Source of the DNA: Vibrio cortegadensis
GTDB lineage: Bacteria > Pseudomonadota > Gammaproteobacteria > Enterobacterales > Vibrionaceae
Assembly (NCBI RefSeq): GCF_024347395.1
Contig: NZ_AP025472.1
Coordinates: 2,852,001 to 2,916,000 of the forward strand
Reading direction: 5' to 3'
DNA: 64,000 nt
Below are positions 32,936-43,008 of the stretch, piece after piece (position 1 is the stretch's first letter; the number at the start of each line of letters is the position of its first letter). The notes beneath the pieces were generated by a model. It saw only the letters and a list, made by a program, of their open reading frames with translations, searched no databases and had not been told where the DNA came from. The position numbers and the translations under genes are program-made.

Positions 32936-34786
32936 ATGCGCGCACTCGTCACTCTGTTTTTCATTGGGTTAATGACCGTATCTAGCCCTGCCCTTGCTCT
33001 ATTTGGTAACAGCGATAAATCCGCTGCTTTTGCTCCAACAGACAATAGTTTTGTGCCTGTTGATCAAGCCTTCCCATTGAACTTTTATCAACAAGGCAAC
33101 CAAATATCTTTGGATTGGCAAGTCAAAGAAGATTACTACCTCTACCAAGATCGTATTTCAATCAGTGCAGAAAACGTCACTTTAGGCGATATTCAAATGC
33201 GCGATGGGAAACCTTACCAAGATGAATTTTTTGGCAAGGTAAACATCTACACTCAGCCACTGTTTGTTGACGTTCCGCTGAGCGAATACCAAACTGGCGC
33301 ACGCTTGATTGTTCAATATCAAGGCTGTGCAAAAGCGGGATTTTGTTACCCACCAGAAACCCGAGTGATAGACCTCAGCCCATTCAATACTAATGGCGAT
33401 AAAACGGCGACTGATCCACGCCCACCTCAAAAGGCAACCTCAGCAATAACTCAGTCCGAGACTCCTGTTGCCGTAGTGCCATCGACTACTTTGAATCCTA
33501 ATTCTGCGAATGTCACTCCGGCTTCAAACGATTCAAGCTTAGCCGATAAACTTGGCAATAATTGGTGGACACCTTTCCTATTTCTCGCGCTAGGTGTTGG
33601 CCTTGCTTTCACTCCGTGCGTTTTACCTATGTACCCTATTTTAACGGGTATCGTATTAGGGAGCGGCAAGCTCAATCATCGACGAGCATTAGGGCTATCT
33701 TTTATTTATGTGCAAGGAATGGCTCTCACTTATACCTTGCTCGGGCTAGTGGTTGCTTCCGCTGGAATGCAATTTCAAGCCGCAATGCAACATCCTTACG
33801 TATTAATAGGTTTGAGCGTGCTATTTGTTGGGTTAGCGATGTCGATGTTTGGCGTTTATAACTTGCAACTCCCAAGCAGCGTGCAGACATGGTTGAATAC
33901 TCAAAGTAATAAGCAGCAAGGCGGCAATAGTTTCGGTGTATTTGTCATGGGGGCAATTTCAGGGCTAGTCTGCTCTCCGTGTACGACGGCACCCTTATCT
34001 GGCGCACTGCTTTATGTCGCGCAAAGTGGTGATCTACTTACGGGTGGTATCGCCCTTTATGCGCTCGCAATGGGGATGGGGATACCTCTCATATTAGTTG
34101 CCGTATTCGGAAATAAGTTACTTCCTAAAGCCGGTGGTTGGATGGATAAAGTGAAAACTGTTTTCGGTTTTATCTTACTCGCGGCTCCAATATTTTTGCT
34201 TGAACGTATTCTTCCTGAGTTTTGGTCAACCGTGCTTTGGTCAACACTAGGTTTTGCGGCATTTGGTTGGCTGTATCACACCAAAAACGCCTTACCATTT
34301 GGAGGATGGAAACAGAGCTTGATCGGTATTATTGCGGTTTTAGGTCTGTTTTCCTCGGCGCAGCCAGCACTCAACTATTGGTTCTCAGACAGTAGCTCAC
34401 CACAAACTAGAACAGAAACGACGATCAGTTTTATCCGCGTGAACAATGTTACTGAGCTAGAACAACAACTAGTGGAAGCGAAAAAGTCAGGCAAGCCAGT
34501 CATGCTCGATTTCTATGCAGATTGGTGTGTCGCTTGTAAAGAGTTTGAGAAATACACCTTCCACCAGCAAGAGGTTGAACAGAAGCTAAAAGAGTTCGTA
34601 TTACTCCAGGCCGATGTGACTAAGAACCAGCCACAAGACATTGAATTATTAAAGCAATTGAATGTTCTTGGCTTACCAACTATCGAGTTCTGGGACGGTA
34701 AGGGTAACCATGTTCCAAATGCTCGAATTACCGGTTTTATGCAAGCAAAACCTTTTCTTCACCACATTCAAGCTCATAACTTATAA
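32936..34786 (+). CDS. dsbD: Thiol:disulfide interchange protein DsbD
   Basis: DsbD carries electrons from cytoplasmic thioredoxin across the inner membrane to DsbC and other periplasmic partners. The 616-residue protein has a signal peptide (about 1-21), an N-terminal DsbD-alpha domain (Cys pair in GCAKAGFCYPP), and eight membrane helices (about 210-480). The membrane cysteines are in FTPCVLPMYPI and CSPCTTAPLS. The C-terminal thioredoxin domain has WCVACK. No clear Shine-Dalgarno lies before the ATG, but the signal peptide supports it. Confidence 0.97.
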   Translation: MRALVTLFFIGLMTVSSPALALFGNSDKSAAFAPTDNSFVPVDQAFPLNFYQQGNQISLDWQVKEDYYLYQDRISISAENVTLGDIQMRDGKPYQDEFFGKVNIYTQPLFVDVPLSEYQTGARLIVQYQGCAKAGFCYPPETRVIDLSPFNTNGDKTATDPRPPQKATSAITQSETPVAVVPSTTLNPNSANVTPASNDSSLADKLGNNWWTPFLFLALGVGLAFTPCVLPMYPILTGIVLGSGKLNHRRALGLSFIYVQGMALTYTLLGLVVASAGMQFQAAMQHPYVLIGLSVLFVGLAMSMFGVYNLQLPSSVQTWLNTQSNKQQGGNSFGVFVMGAISGLVCSPCTTAPLSGALLYVAQSGDLLTGGIALYALAMGMGIPLILVAVFGNKLLPKAGGWMDKVKTVFGFILLAAPIFLLERILPEFWSTVLWSTLGFAAFGWLYHTKNALPFGGWKQSLIGIIAVLGLFSSAQPALNYWFSDSSSPQTRTETTISFIRVNNVTELEQQLVEAKKSGKPVMLDFYADWCVACKEFEKYTFHQQEVEQKLKEFVLLQADVTKNQPQDIELLKQLNVLGLPTIEFWDGKGNHVPNARITGFMQAKPFLHHIQAHNL

Positions 34787-34826
34787 AACAGAATCGACTT
34801 TTCAGAGTTGATTGATACCCGTAATT

Positions 34827-34860
34827 AAGCCGTTTACCTCTGCGTGAACGGCTTTTTTTT
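34827..34860 (+). terminator. Terminator after dsbD
   Basis: AAGCCGTT and AACGGCTT pair around a 12-nt loop and run into T residues. Confidence 0.9.
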
Positions 34861-34993
34861 GAATCCAATGCAAGATCATGGATGCATATGAATAAAAGTC
34901 GATATGCTTCAGACTTTTAGTGCATAAATATTGTTCAAAACAGGTTTAGCGATAATAATAAATTTAACTAAATTATAAAAAGTGTATAACGTC

Positions 34994-35629
34994 ATGGATT
35001 CGACCTACACCATTATCATTGCCGATGATCACCCCTTATTCCGTAACGCCCTATTCCAGTCTGTACATATGGCGATCAGTGGCGCAAATCTCTTAGAAGC
35101 AGATTCACTCAGTGCGCTGCTTGATCTTCTTGCTAAAGGTGAAGAACCTGATCTGCTACTGCTGGATTTAAAAATGCCAGGAGCAAACGGGATGTCAGGG
35201 TTAATTCAATTACGTGCAGAACATCCCGATCTACCCATTGTGGTTATCTCTGCAAGTGAAGATGCAAGTGTTGTCGCACAAGTGAAAAGTCATGGTGCAT
35301 TTGGCTTCATCCCTAAATCGAGCGATATGCGATCACTGATTAGCGCGCTCAATCAAGTCCTCGCAGGCGACCCTTTCTTCCCTGAAGGATTAATTACCAA
35401 CAATGCGGCCTGCAATGACCTTGCAGAGAAGATCGCCACTCTTACCCCTCAGCAATACAAAGTGCTCGGCATGCTGTCTGATGGCCTGCTCAACAAGCAA
35501 ATCGCTTATGAGTTACATGTCTCCGAAGCCACCATCAAAGCGCATATGACCGCAATATTTAGAAAACTCGATGTTAAGAACCGAACTCAAGCGGTCATTG
35601 TTTTACAACAAATGGAAAGTGAGCTCTAG
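34994..35629 (+). CDS. crbR: LuxR/NarL-type response regulator, CrbR-like
   Basis: The 211-residue protein has a receiver domain (about 6-120: ADDHPLFR, phospho-acceptor in LLLLDLKMPG, Lys in FIPKSS) and a C-terminal NarL-type HTH (about 148-205: LTPQQYKVLGMLSDGLLNKQ, TIKAHMTAIFRKL). It stands next to actP-like and CrbS-like genes. In V. cholerae CrbSR switches on acs for acetate uptake, so this is probably CrbR. The start is the ATG at 34994; an upstream GTG at 34982 is possible, and neither has a strong ribosome site. Confidence 0.85.
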   Translation: MDSTYTIIIADDHPLFRNALFQSVHMAISGANLLEADSLSALLDLLAKGEEPDLLLLDLKMPGANGMSGLIQLRAEHPDLPIVVISASEDASVVAQVKSHGAFGFIPKSSDMRSLISALNQVLAGDPFFPEGLITNNAACNDLAEKIATLTPQQYKVLGMLSDGLLNKQIAYELHVSEATIKAHMTAIFRKLDVKNRTQAVIVLQQMESEL

Positions 35630-35731
35630 ACGATCGTCTTAAGATAAATCTTCTCTGATTCCTATTGAACGTTAGACCTTAGGCTAATTTAACAACAAAT
35701 TAACATCACACTTTACCCCTCCTATCTGATT

Positions 35732-35757
35732 AAGCGCCCATTTTTCGGGCGTTTTTT
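35732..35757 (+). terminator. Terminator after the CrbR-like gene
   Basis: GCGCCC and GGGCGT pair around ATTTTTC and are followed by six T residues. Confidence 0.85.
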
Positions 35758-35889
35758 GTTTTATTCCTCCCGACTAAAGTTGCACAGATCTCTTGATTTT
35801 AGGCTGCTATCTTCTAAATCGTAACATTACGTTAACACGGTAATTATCTACAAAAACAGTTTCTACGAAATGGAATCAAGGAGAAGGTC

Positions 35890-36156
35890 ATGTCGTTCGA
35901 ATCAACAGAACATGCTCAAGCCTACTGGAAGGAAAACTTGGGGATAATGGGGTCACTACTTGCCATATGGTTTGTCGTGTCATATGGAGCAGGCATCTTA
36001 TTTGTCGATGCTTTGAATGTCATTCAGTTTGGTGGCTTTAAGCTAGGGTTTTGGTTCGCACAACAAGGTTCAATATATACCTTTGTCGCCTTAATCTTTA
36101 TTTACGTTGTTCGCATGAATGCGCTCGACAAAAAATACAACGTACAGGAAGACTAG
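35890..36156 (+). CDS. DUF4212 small subunit of a sodium:solute symporter
   Basis: The 88-residue protein has two membrane helices (about 19-42 and 54-78) with the family-like start YWKENLGIMGSLLAIWFVVS and the FGFWFAQQGS-type loop (seen as LGFWFAQQGS). It precedes the large symporter gene by 10 bp, the usual pairing. CAAGGAGAAGG precedes the ATG. It probably helps assembly or function of the symporter; no enzymatic role is expected. Confidence 0.9.
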   Translation: MSFESTEHAQAYWKENLGIMGSLLAIWFVVSYGAGILFVDALNVIQFGGFKLGFWFAQQGSIYTFVALIFIYVVRMNALDKKYNVQED

Positions 36157-36166
36157 AGGCTAGAAC

Positions 36167-37870
36167 ATGGATATTCAAACTTGGACGTTTATATTGGTCG
36201 GTATTACCTTTGCGGTATATATCGGTATTGCTATCTGGGCTCGTGCTGGATCAACCAGTGAGTTCTACGTTGCAGGCGGTGGCGTACACCCTGTAGCAAA
36301 CGGCATGGCAACCGCCGCTGATTGGATGTCAGCAGCATCCTTTATCTCTATGGCAGGTATCATCTCATTCGTTGGTTACGACGGTGCGGTTTACCTTATG
36401 GGTTGGACAGGTGGTTACGTACTACTTGCGCTATGTTTAGCCCCTTACCTACGTAAATTCGGCCAGTTTACGGTGCCTGATTTCATTGGTGAGCGTTACT
36501 ACTCGAAAACAGCTCGTATGGTAGCGGTATTCTGTGCAATCTTCGTATCGTTTACGTACGTTGCAGGTCAGATGCGTGGTGTGGGCGTTGTATTCTCCCG
36601 TTTCCTCGAAGTTGATATTAACCTCGGCATCATCATCGGTATGGGTATTGTGTTCTTCTACGCAGTGCTTGGTGGCATGAAAGGCATCACTTATACGCAG
36701 GTTGCTCAATTCTGTGTTCTCATTTTCGCTTTCCTTGTCCCTGCGATCTTTACCTCAATTATGATGACGGGCAATCCACTACCACAAGTCGGTATGGGTT
36801 CTACAATTACGGGTAGCGATGTTTACCTACTCGACAAACTGGATGGCTTAACGGAAGAGCTCGGCTTTACCGCTTATACCGAAGGTAATAAGAGCATGGT
36901 CGATGTCTTCTTCATCTGTGCTGCTCTAATGGTTGGTACTGCGGGTCTGCCACACGTAATCATTCGTTTCTTCACCGTTCCTCGTGTTCGTGATGCGCGT
37001 ATCTCAGCAGGTTGGGCACTACTGTTCATCTCATTGCTTTACACAACCGCACCAGGTGTTGCTGCCTTTGCTCGTGTAAATATGATTGAAACAATTAATG
37101 GCCCGGACATGCAAGGTGTCTCTGGTGAAGAAGCACCAAGCTGGTATAAAAACTGGGAAAGCACAGGTCTTGTTGGCTGGGAAGATAAGAACGGCGATGG
37201 CAAGATGTTCTACTCGGGCGATGAGCGTAACGAGATGAAAATCAACCGTGACATTATCGTACTAGCATCTCCAGAACTTGCAAAACTACCAAACTGGGTT
37301 GTTGGCTTACTGGCGGCAGGTGGCTTAGCGGCTGCACTATCAACCGCTGCGGGTCTATTACTGGTTATCTCAACGTCTATCTCACATGATTTACTGAAGA
37401 AAGGCTTTAGACCTAACATGACCGACAAACAAGAGTTGCTCGCCGCTCGATTGGCTGCAATGGTTGCGATTGTTGGTGCGGGTTACTTAGGTATTAACCC
37501 TCCAGGCTTTGTTGCACAGGTGGTAGCGTTCGCATTCGGTCTTGCTGCGGCGTCCTTCTTCCCTGCAATTATCCTAGGTATCTTCTATAAGAAGATGAAC
37601 AAAGAAGGTGCGATTGCAGGTATGTTGGCAGGTATCGCCTTCACAGCAAGCTACATTATCTACTTCAAGTTCATCAACCCAGCAGCAAGCTCACCTGAAA
37701 ACTGGTGGTTTGGTATCAGCCCAGAAGGCATCGGTACGCTAGGTATGTGTCTAAACTTTATTATCTCTATTGCGGTAAACAAAGTAACGGCTGAAGTTCC
37801 TGAAGATGTACAAGAGATGGTTGAGTCTATCCGTTTCCCTAAAGGTGCGGGTGAAGCTCACGACCATTAA
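36167..37870 (+). CDS. actP: Sodium:solute symporter (ActP-like, acetate/monocarboxylate)
   Basis: The 567-residue inner-membrane protein of the SSS family has about 13 helices. Seen are FYVAGGGVHPVANGMATAADWMSAASFI, GQMRGVGVVFSRFLEV and AAGGLAAALSTAAGLLLVISTSISHDLL. A hydrophilic insert (about 308-365) with DKNGDGKMFYSGDE looks like an EF-hand-type loop that may bind calcium. With the DUF4212 partner and the CrbSR-like genes it is likely an acetate uptake system; substrate inferred from neighbours. Confidence 0.9.
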   Translation: MDIQTWTFILVGITFAVYIGIAIWARAGSTSEFYVAGGGVHPVANGMATAADWMSAASFISMAGIISFVGYDGAVYLMGWTGGYVLLALCLAPYLRKFGQFTVPDFIGERYYSKTARMVAVFCAIFVSFTYVAGQMRGVGVVFSRFLEVDINLGIIIGMGIVFFYAVLGGMKGITYTQVAQFCVLIFAFLVPAIFTSIMMTGNPLPQVGMGSTITGSDVYLLDKLDGLTEELGFTAYTEGNKSMVDVFFICAALMVGTAGLPHVIIRFFTVPRVRDARISAGWALLFISLLYTTAPGVAAFARVNMIETINGPDMQGVSGEEAPSWYKNWESTGLVGWEDKNGDGKMFYSGDERNEMKINRDIIVLASPELAKLPNWVVGLLAAGGLAAALSTAAGLLLVISTSISHDLLKKGFRPNMTDKQELLAARLAAMVAIVGAGYLGINPPGFVAQVVAFAFGLAAASFFPAIILGIFYKKMNKEGAIAGMLAGIAFTASYIIYFKFINPAASSPENWWFGISPEGIGTLGMCLNFIISIAVNKVTAEVPEDVQEMVESIRFPKGAGEAHDH

Positions 37871-37881
37871 TCCAATAAGGA

Positions 37882-37946
37882 CTGAGCTTGTAGGTAGCTC
37901 AGCCCCTCACGGAAACCAAAGCCGATGCCATTGCATCGGCTTTTTT
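37882..37946 (+). terminator. Tandem hairpins after the symporter gene
   Basis: CTGAGCT/AGCTCAG (37882-37902) is followed by a second stem AAAGCCGATGC/GCATCGGCTTT (37918-37943) and T residues. The second is a standard terminator. Confidence 0.9.
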
Positions 37947-37985
37947 ATTTGTTGAAATAATATGGGCTATGCCTAATGTTATGAT

Positions 37986-40900
37986 TTACCCTTTATCGAC
38001 TCGATTCAATATCGTCCTTAACTTCAATGGCTTGACTGGCTTGGCAATGAAACTAAAGCCGTTACCTTTAATTCCGTCCATCATGTCGTCGGTACGATCT
38101 GCGCTAATGATCACGCCTTCAAAACTATCACCCAAACGCAGACGACACTGTTGCAATACCTCAAGCCCGGTTCTGCCATTGTCGAGTCGATAATCAGAGA
38201 AAATGACATCGGGCACCCAGCCATTCTCTAACGTTTTAAGACTTTGCATTAAATCGGTCGCGGTTTTCACTTCACATCCCCAACGAGCCAATAAATCCTC
38301 CATCCCCAATAAAATCTCCGTTTCATTATCGACACACAACACTCGAATATGATTAAGGTCTGAATTCGTTTCCTGTTTCAAAGCTTGCTGCTCGGGTTCC
38401 ACATACTGTGACTTCTCTAGCGTCAGAGAGAAGACGCTGCCTTTATCTGGCCATGAACGCATTGATATTTGATGATCCAGAACATGAGCAATCCCTTTTG
38501 AAATCGCAAGACCAAGCCCTAACCCTTGATCGGAACGAACTTGGCTACCTCGGTTAAACTCTTCGAATATCTCTTGCTGTTTATCTTGCTCGATTCCAAT
38601 GCCGTTATCCCACACATCAATGCGAACTTGACCTTTCACTCGCCTTACCCCAAGAACCACTTTGCCTTTAGGATTGTATCGAAAGGCGTTGGTCAGAAAG
38701 TTTTGCACTACCCGTCTCAGTAATTTAGGGTCAGACATGACATACAACGAAGAGGGCATCATGTGGAAATCGATCCCTTGTTGCTTGGCGAGAGCACTGA
38801 AATCAGCATTTAAATTAGCTAAGACATCATTAATAGCAAAACTGTGTACATTTACGTCCATCTTTCCAGATTCTAACCGCGAAATATCAAGCAAGTCGCC
38901 AATCAAATCTTCCCCTGCTTCCAATGCACTTTCAATGTAACTGGCCAAGCGCTTCACTTCTTTATCTTGCGCGACTTCCGTTAATGAAGATGAAAACAGA
39001 CGAGCCGCATTCAACGGCTGCATAAGATCATGGCTCACCGCCGCCAAAAATCGTGATTTAGACTGCGACTCCAGTTCGGATTTTTGAGTCGCTGAGACTA
39101 ATTTTCGGTTCAGGGTTTCTAACTCTTGAGTCCTTTCATGCACTCGAAACTCCAACGTCTCATTGGCATCTTTAAGTGCCTTTTCGGCCTCTCTAAATAC
39201 GGTGATATCGGTAAAGCTCATCACAAACCCACCGCCCGGCATGGGGTTACCTTGCACTTCAATCACTCGTCCATCCGCTCGGGTTCGAGAAGAGGTGTGC
39301 CGAGAACCTTGCTCTAAATGATAAACCCGACGCTTAACATGCTCTTCTGGATCTCCGGGTCCACATAAACCTTGCTCTGCATTATGGCGAATGACATCTG
39401 AAATCGGTCGCCCAACTTGAATGAGCCCAGCCGGAAACTCAAACAACTCTAAATAACGCTGATTCCAAGCCACCAGCCGTAGCTGTTTATCCACCACGGC
39501 GATGCCTTGGCCTATGTGTTCAATCGCCCCTTGCAGTAGCCCCCGGCTAAAGTCATACAGTTCAGACGCTTCATCGACAATGGTCGCCACTTCCTCTAGC
39601 TGCATGTTTTTACCCTGCAATGCCGAAGTAAGCACTAACTTTGCAGACGAGGCTCCAAACACACCAGCCAACACTCTTTCGGTATGCCGAATCAAACCGG
39701 AAGGGGCTTGCTGATTGGGCAATAGTACCTTGCTGTGCTGTGTCCAGTAGTGCTTGAAGGCCGTTTTCACTCGCTTTCGTCCAACAAAACGAGATGCCAA
39801 CATTTCTAGTTCCGCGACCGTAACGCGGCTTTGATACAAGCTGATGTTTTCGTTTTCTGGCATCGGTGTGCCAACAAAGGAAGCCGATTGTAAGCGCTCA
39901 CTTAGACTTGGACGAGTGACCATGGAGATCAACACGTAGCAGAGTGCATTTAGCGTCACACTCAGAACGATGCCCCAATCCGAGGCTTGAAGGTTAAATT
40001 GAGCCAGAAACTCAGGCGGTGTGATCACCCACAGCAACACATTACTTCCAGCGTCTCCAGCGAGCATGTCGGTCTGGCTCATTAAGGTCATCAACCAAAT
40101 AATGAAACCCACAAGTAACCCGACATAAGCACCTTTTCGGTTCCCCTGTCGCCAATACAATCCACCAATGAGTGCCGGTGAAAATTGTGCAATTGCGGCA
40201 AATGATAGGAAGCCGATAGCGGATAAAGAGTGAATGCTGTCGAGAACTTGATAGAAGCCCCAAGCACCAAGAAGCAGTAACAAAATGAGCGCCCGACGGA
40301 TCATCAGTAACAGGCCAGAAAAGTGTTGGTGAGTACGCTGAGTTAAACGCATTCTTCTCAGCAAAAGAGGCATCACCAAGTCATTGGAAACCATGATTGC
40401 CAAGGCGATGGTCGATACAATCACCATACCGCTGGCCGCCGAAGTTCCACCTAAAAATGCCAAAAGAGCAATGTCACTGGCTCCGACCGCCATCGGAATA
40501 CTGATTACGAAAGTATCAGCAGGACTTGAGCCGAGTAAACCTTGTCCGACCCAAGCGATAGGCAGCACAAACAGCCCCATCAAAATCAGATAAATCGGAA
40601 ATAACCAACGCGCGGTGTGCAGATCTTGCGCGCGTTCATTTTCAACCACCATGGTATGAAATTGGCGTGGTAAGCAGACAATCGCCAGCATGGTTAAAAT
40701 AGTATGGATGATCAGTGTCGGTATATTAGGGGATTGATAGGTCAGCGACGCAATCTCAAACAGATCAATACTGTCCCGATTCCACGCTAAATAGATGATA
40801 AAGCAGCCGACCGTCAGAAAAGCAACCAGCTTGATGATGGACTCAAATGCCACCGCCATCATCATGCCTCTATGATGCTCGGTATTATCAATATGGCGGG

Positions 40901-41423
40901 TGCCAAACAGCATGGTAAAGATGGCAAGTGCCCCGACAACAAACCAAGAGACATGATAATTACCATATCCGAACTGTTCGGCTAACTGAGGGGCAACAAT
41001 ATCCAGCCCCATGGTAATTCCACGAAGTTGCAACGCGATATAAGGCAAAATGCCCACCACCGCAATTAACGTCACCGCCACCGCTAAGCCTTGAGATTTA
41101 CCATAACGGGCAGCAATAAAATCCGCTATCGACGTAATATGTTCACGCTTGGCAATTAGAATCAACCGAGCGAGGAGTCGCCACCCTAAGGTGAAGACAA
41201 GAATTGGCGCGATATAGATGGGCAAGAATGACCACGGGTTATTACTGGCTTGGCCTACGGTGCCGTAAAAGGTCCATGAGGTACAATACACCGCGATCGA
41301 CAGACTATAAATCCAAGGTCGCCAACGTGCCAGCCACTTGGTTTGCCGATCACCATACCAAGCGATCAAAAACAGCACACCCAAATAGGCGAGAGAAACA
41401 GGAACGACAATCCAACCTTGCAT
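37986..41423 (-). CDS. crbS: CrbS-like hybrid sensor: symporter-PAS-histidine kinase-receiver
   Basis: The 1145-residue protein fuses an N-terminal SSS-type membrane part of about 13 helices (1-500), a linker and a PAS domain (about 625-745; HIGQGIAVVDKQLRLVAWN). Then come a coiled coil, HisKA (RFLAAVSHDLMQPLNAARL), an ATPase domain (VWDNGIGI, GLGLAISKGIA) and a C-terminal receiver (FSDYRLD). This is the layout of CrbS, which with CrbR controls acs. The ATG at 41423 has AAGGATA upstream; an in-frame start 10 codons earlier lacks one. It converges on the symporter gene and is transcribed away from the MFS gene terminator. Confidence 0.9.
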   Translation of the reverse strand: MQGWIVVPVSLAYLGVLFLIAWYGDRQTKWLARWRPWIYSLSIAVYCTSWTFYGTVGQASNNPWSFLPIYIAPILVFTLGWRLLARLILIAKREHITSIADFIAARYGKSQGLAVAVTLIAVVGILPYIALQLRGITMGLDIVAPQLAEQFGYGNYHVSWFVVGALAIFTMLFGTRHIDNTEHHRGMMMAVAFESIIKLVAFLTVGCFIIYLAWNRDSIDLFEIASLTYQSPNIPTLIIHTILTMLAIVCLPRQFHTMVVENERAQDLHTARWLFPIYLILMGLFVLPIAWVGQGLLGSSPADTFVISIPMAVGASDIALLAFLGGTSAASGMVIVSTIALAIMVSNDLVMPLLLRRMRLTQRTHQHFSGLLLMIRRALILLLLLGAWGFYQVLDSIHSLSAIGFLSFAAIAQFSPALIGGLYWRQGNRKGAYVGLLVGFIIWLMTLMSQTDMLAGDAGSNVLLWVITPPEFLAQFNLQASDWGIVLSVTLNALCYVLISMVTRPSLSERLQSASFVGTPMPENENISLYQSRVTVAELEMLASRFVGRKRVKTAFKHYWTQHSKVLLPNQQAPSGLIRHTERVLAGVFGASSAKLVLTSALQGKNMQLEEVATIVDEASELYDFSRGLLQGAIEHIGQGIAVVDKQLRLVAWNQRYLELFEFPAGLIQVGRPISDVIRHNAEQGLCGPGDPEEHVKRRVYHLEQGSRHTSSRTRADGRVIEVQGNPMPGGGFVMSFTDITVFREAEKALKDANETLEFRVHERTQELETLNRKLVSATQKSELESQSKSRFLAAVSHDLMQPLNAARLFSSSLTEVAQDKEVKRLASYIESALEAGEDLIGDLLDISRLESGKMDVNVHSFAINDVLANLNADFSALAKQQGIDFHMMPSSLYVMSDPKLLRRVVQNFLTNAFRYNPKGKVVLGVRRVKGQVRIDVWDNGIGIEQDKQQEIFEEFNRGSQVRSDQGLGLGLAISKGIAHVLDHQISMRSWPDKGSVFSLTLEKSQYVEPEQQALKQETNSDLNHIRVLCVDNETEILLGMEDLLARWGCEVKTATDLMQSLKTLENGWVPDVIFSDYRLDNGRTGLEVLQQCRLRLGDSFEGVIISADRTDDMMDGIKGNGFSFIAKPVKPLKLRTILNRVDKG

Positions 41424-41502
41424 CCAGTATATCCTTGTTTTCACACCGCCCAATTAACCGCGCGTCAGCCGTTACATCAAGTGGCGTTACAGTCCATGTA
41501 AC

Positions 41503-41537
41503 AAAAAAAGCCAAAGCAATCATCATGCTCTGGCTTT
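41503..41537 (-). terminator. Terminator after the MFS gene
   Basis: On the minus strand GCCAGAGC and GCTTTGGC pair (one mismatch) and run into seven T residues. Confidence 0.75.
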
Positions 41538-41578
41538 TCATTTAACTAAGGATAGTTTTTGAACTCAATCAACTGGCT

Positions 41579-42769
41579 CTAATTCTGTGGTTTAGGCTCA
41601 GATTTTGTGGCTAAAATTGCATCATCTTGTGTATCCGTTGCATCTACTCGCACAAATAGAGCCAATACACCCATCAATGCCATCCCCCAGAATACATTGG
41701 CGCCCCACTGTTCATACCCCCAACCACTTAATGTCGTCATCAGTGCAATTACCGCCCCTAATGGAAGTGCATTATACAGTGCCTGTAGTGCCACCATTTT
41801 ATGCTGTGGTGCCGATTGGATATATTGAATGGCCGCGATATGAGCAAGCGCAAAAGTCACACCGTGCAGCAACTGGATAACAACCAGAGCCACCAGCATC
41901 GTCGTTGAAGCCGTTAACCCCCAACGAGCAATCACACCAAAAGAAGCAACCAAAAATAGCGTTCGTAATGACCAACCAGAGAAAAAACGTTTACTGAATG
42001 CGAAAACTGCAACTTCGGCTACCACCCCAAGACTCCATAGATAGCCGATGATGACTTCGGAATGCCCTGCTTCTTTCCAATAAATAGCACTAAAACTGTA
42101 GTAGGCGGCGTGGCTTCCTTGAATCAAAGCAATTAAAGTCAGAAAGCGGATAATCGGCCACTCTTTGAGTAACTCTGTCAGTTTCGGTCTTTCTGCATGC
42201 TCTTCATGTTCGGTCACAGGCATCACATTAGGGTTACGCATTGCGACCAGCATCGAGAACAACACCCCTGCCATTGCGGTATACAAAATCATATCCGAAC
42301 CATACTGCGCGACTAAAAAACCAACTGCAGTTGAACCAGCAATAAACGCAATTGAGCCCCACAAGCGAGTGCGCCCATAATCAAGCATCTTTAAGCGACT
42401 GTAATAGTTTGCCATGGCATCGGACAACGGAATAATGGGACCACAACATAGGTTGAATAAGATCGTCGCAGCCACCATGAGCAAGAAACTGCCACCAGTG
42501 AAAAAGTGAAAACCAACAAAAATTAACGCTGCGAAGCTTAACCACCGAAGGGCGGGCATCAAATGTTCCACTTTATGAATCCGTGGCGTTAACACTAAAT
42601 TCGCCACACAACGGGTTGCAAAACCAATCCCCATTAAAATACCGATATCGGTCGGCGATACACCTTGCCCCTCAAACCATAGCGCCCAAAAAGGCAGATA
42701 CACCCCATACGCAAAGAAGAAACCAAGAAAATACTGAGAAATCCAGCCATAAGGAGAAGGGTTAAACAT
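41579..42769 (-). CDS. MFS transporter (HcaT / 3-phenylpropionate type)
   Basis: The 396-residue protein has twelve membrane helices of the MFS_1-like/HcaT group: FFFAYGVYLPFWALWFEGQGVSP at the start, and LDYGRTRLWGSIAFIAG, the loop typical of this group. A charged loop (about 193-215, with HEEHAERPK) divides the two halves. The substrate is unknown; annotation as phenylpropionate carrier is by family only. It is divergent from the DUF294 gene and has its own terminator. Confidence 0.85.
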   Translation of the reverse strand: MFNPSPYGWISQYFLGFFFAYGVYLPFWALWFEGQGVSPTDIGILMGIGFATRCVANLVLTPRIHKVEHLMPALRWLSFAALIFVGFHFFTGGSFLLMVAATILFNLCCGPIIPLSDAMANYYSRLKMLDYGRTRLWGSIAFIAGSTAVGFLVAQYGSDMILYTAMAGVLFSMLVAMRNPNVMPVTEHEEHAERPKLTELLKEWPIIRFLTLIALIQGSHAAYYSFSAIYWKEAGHSEVIIGYLWSLGVVAEVAVFAFSKRFFSGWSLRTLFLVASFGVIARWGLTASTTMLVALVVIQLLHGVTFALAHIAAIQYIQSAPQHKMVALQALYNALPLGAVIALMTTLSGWGYEQWGANVFWGMALMGVLALFVRVDATDTQDDAILATKSEPKPQN

Positions 42770-43008
42770 TGGCGTGTCCTACAAAAAGTCACATGGGAAG
42801 AAAGATCCGCGCAATTATGCACTGTCAGACAACATGAAAAAAGGGAATAAAATCGTAAGCGTATTTCCGCATTCTATAAATCAAACAATAAGGGCGATAT
42901 TTTTCTCTCAGAAGAGAAACAAATTTCGTTATTAGACCAAAGTCGTCTGGAGGTTAAACGGTATTTTGCCACACTAGAGTCAGCCTCTTAATGTAAGTGA
43001 ACTCTGCT